Shown one piece after another: positions 5,942-7,171 of a stretch of 7,171 nucleotides of DNA (positions within the stretch are counted from its first letter, which is position 1; every line of letters starts with the position of its first letter). The notes under the pieces were generated by a model that saw nothing but the letters and a program-made list of their open reading frames with translations, was not told the origin of the DNA and did no database searches. Both the position numbers and the translations under genes were made by a program. The stretch is from positions 1 to 7,171 of the forward strand of contig CAAHEQ010000071.1 in assembly GCA_900772625.1 (NCBI GenBank), written 5' to 3'. This stretch comes from Alphaproteobacteria bacterium (GTDB taxonomy: Bacteria > Pseudomonadota > Alphaproteobacteria > CAAHEQ01 > UBA3637).

Positions 5942-7171
5942 ATGAAGAAAAGTTGGTTAGAACGTCAAAGAATTGCTATGATGAGTAGCTTTTTTGCGCT
6001 CGCAATGGGAACAACGTCTCTGTTCGGCGGAGAAACGCAAGAAAATGCAATTAAGCCAGAAGTACGCTCTTCCGCGACTGAAATGGTGCAAACGGGAGCA
6101 ATGGGGCAAGCGGCAAGTAAGCTTGATGCTCAAGTGCGCGAAGACGGCGGCGAAGTAGAAGCGCCATCAACAGGTTCTCAAGTCATTGATGATGTGAATA
6201 GTGCGGCTGATACAGTTTACAGCGCGGGTTCGACTGCGCGCAATTTCTTGACCGAAAAAGGCGAGGAATATTTGGGCGCGTTTGGTCGTGGTTTGGGCAC
6301 GTTGTTGGGCTCGGGCGTTGAAGTCGTGACAGGCACAGCGGGTTTGTTGACGCAAGGCGCGGGCTATGTCGCGGGCGGTGCTACAGACGCGGGCATTGCT
6401 TTAAATAAGCACGTTTTGCAACCAACAGGTGACTATGTTTCTCAAACGGCTCGAGACGGTTATGAGACAGTTTCCAATGCCGTCAGTGACGGTTATGATT
6501 ATGTCGCAGACGGTATGACTCAGGGCTATGAGGCTGTGCGTGATGCGGTGACGCCAAGCGCTGAGACTGAAACAGCCGAGACAGCGCCAGCCACTCAAAC
6601 GCCAGCTCCTGAAGTGGCCGAACAAACGCCAGCTCCTGCGCCTGAAGTTGCACAACAACGCACAACGGGTGATGACGTGCGTTCCGATGTCAATGCCGCA
6701 GCACAAGATGTTTATCAAGCGGGTCGTACAGCCGACAATTATTTGCGTGAAAATTTGGGTCAAGGTGCTGGTTCTGTGTTGGGTGGCATTGCTCAAACGG
6801 GTACAGGTTTAGCAGGTTTGGCGACCGAAGGCTCTGCGCAAGTTGCTGGTGCGGCGGTTGACTTGCACAACACAATGAACGACAATGTTTATCAGCCCGT
6901 GGCCGAGGCGGCAGAGCGCGTAGGTCAACGCATTGACGATGCAATCCCAACACGTGAGGAAGTTTCACAAACATTCAACAACATCGGTCAACGCATTGAC
7001 GATGCTATTCCAACGCGCGAGGAAGTTGGGGCGTTTGTTGACAGATTAAACCCATTCAGCCGTGCAGAGGCAGCGCCTCAAACAGCGGCAGCAGAGCAAC
7101 AAGCTCCTGCGCCTCAAGTGACGCCAGCGCAAGCAGCCCCCGCTGTTGCAGAGCAAACGCAAACCGCTCAA
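5942..7171 (+). CDS. Unrecognised, probably exported repeat protein with two Gly-rich modules (3' end beyond window)
   Basis: The frame opens at ATG 5942, has an in-frame stop just upstream (5921-5923) and stays open for 410 codons to the edge. I recognise no family. Residues 1-30 look like a signal peptide: charged MKKSWLERQR, then a hydrophobic stretch, with cleavage possible near Ala21-Gly23. Two diverged modules follow (about 81-166 and 246-327), sharing DVN.AA..VY.AG.TA.N.L.E, AGL.T.G...VAG and N..V.QP. Each contains a Gly/Ala-rich, weakly hydrophobic stretch (111-147 and 272-305) resembling glycine-zipper membrane segments. Module 1 is followed by three 11-residue repeats (172-204), module 2 by GQRIDDAIPTREEV twice. 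Pro/Ala/Gln/Glu-rich linkers lie at 205-240 and 375-410. Cysteine is absent. The strong promoter suggests abundance. An envelope or host-surface protein binding membranes is a reasonable inference, nothing more. The reading frame is solid; function is unknown. Confidence 0.85.
   Translation, partial: MKKSWLERQRIAMMSSFFALAMGTTSLFGGETQENAIKPEVRSSATEMVQTGAMGQAASKLDAQVREDGGEVEAPSTGSQVIDDVNSAADTVYSAGSTARNFLTEKGEEYLGAFGRGLGTLLGSGVEVVTGTAGLLTQGAGYVAGGATDAGIALNKHVLQPTGDYVSQTARDGYETVSNAVSDGYDYVADGMTQGYEAVRDAVTPSAETETAETAPATQTPAPEVAEQTPAPAPEVAQQRTTGDDVRSDVNAAAQDVYQAGRTADNYLRENLGQGAGSVLGGIAQTGTGLAGLATEGSAQVAGAAVDLHNTMNDNVYQPVAEAAERVGQRIDDAIPTREEVSQTFNNIGQRIDDAIPTREEVGAFVDRLNPFSRAEAAPQTAAAEQQAPAPQVTPAQAAPAVAEQTQTAQ
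6182..6439 (+). repeat. Protein module copy 1 (residues 81-166 of the repeat protein)
   Basis: This copy aligns with 6677-6922. The first 22 residues (84-105 against 249-270) share 14 identities, and the last 19 (143-161 against 301-319) share 9. Between them is a Gly-rich stretch with a few residues of length difference. The similarity is visible only in protein, so the duplication is old. Confidence 0.75.
6455..6553 (+). repeat. Three tandem 11-residue repeats
   Basis: Units at 6455-6487, 6488-6520 and 6521-6553 encode DGYETVSNAVS, DGYDYVADGMT and QGYEAVRDAVT, with consensus (D/Q)GY(E/D)xVxxxx(S/T). A partial, degenerate unit (GDYVSQTAR) precedes them. An 11-residue period is typical of long amphipathic helices such as LEA group 3 proteins, synucleins and apolipoproteins. 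Confidence 0.8.
6677..6922 (+). repeat. Protein module copy 2 (residues 246-327 of the repeat protein)
   Basis: This is the partner of 6182-6439, with the same order: DVNAAAQDVYQAG helix, Gly/Ala-rich stretch, VAG motif and a VYQP end. It then leads into the GQRIDDAIPTREEV repeats instead of the 11-residue units. Confidence 0.75.
6923..7027 (+). repeat. Two copies of a 14-residue motif at a 21-residue period
   Basis: 6923-6964 and 6986-7027 both encode GQRIDDAIPTREEV, separated by SQTFNNI (63-nt period). The 42-nt units differ at four bases, all synonymous. The unit is amphipathic, with Asp/Arg/Glu against Ile/Ala/Val. Confidence 0.9.

Noticed and set aside
6167..6974. Several minus-strand open frames of 60-131 codons opposite the repeat protein
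   Set aside because: They are Cys/His/Arg-rich antisense shadows of a Gly/Ala/Gln-rich gene, lack ribosome sites and lie opposite a frame with a strong promoter, signal peptide and repeat logic.
6923..7027. CRISPR-like array
   Set aside because: Only two units, in frame within a protein gene, with synonymous differences; no further spacers or cas genes.

Overview
The window reads as a stretch of bacterial chromosome, most likely from an alphaproteobacterium of moderate GC. The main reason is gene order: tadA divergent from an rluB-rsmD pair is a layout I associate with Alphaproteobacteria. Sigma-70-type promoters with TTGACA -35 boxes and a simple intrinsic terminator also fit a proteobacterium. 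No 16S gene or other decisive taxonomic marker is present, so this placement is an inference. There are no tRNA or rRNA genes, insertion sequences, CRISPR arrays or phage genes.

Left part (1-1675): the last 20 codons of an unidentified plus-strand gene converge on a minus-strand pair, rluB (23S rRNA pseudouridine synthase) then rsmD (16S rRNA G966 N2-methyltransferase). The stop of rluB and the start of rsmD share one base, which suggests translational coupling. RluB carries a basic, disordered N-terminal extension of about 90 residues containing a nearly identical 38-nt in-frame repeat. A 45-bp divergent control region separates rluB from tadA.

Middle (1676-5852): tadA (tRNA A34 deaminase) overlaps xseA (exonuclease VII large subunit) by 11 nt. 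A promoter then drives a secreted M23 (LytM) zinc peptidase, with a predicted start site at or beside its ATG (possible leaderless mRNA). Next comes cysS (cysteinyl-tRNA synthetase), whose better start is the second ATG at 4398, closed by a clear intrinsic terminator. Most of these genes are housekeeping functions in RNA modification, tRNA charging, DNA repair and cell-wall remodelling.

Right part (5853-7171): a near-consensus promoter with an extended -10 precedes a long open frame that runs off the right edge (at least 410 codons). It encodes an unrecognised, probably exported, repeat-built protein. Two diverged Gly/Ala-rich modules are each followed by a short tandem repeat (three 11-residue units; two copies of a 14-residue motif at a 21-residue period) and then a Pro/Ala/Gln-rich linker. 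This is the least explained and most interesting part of the window.
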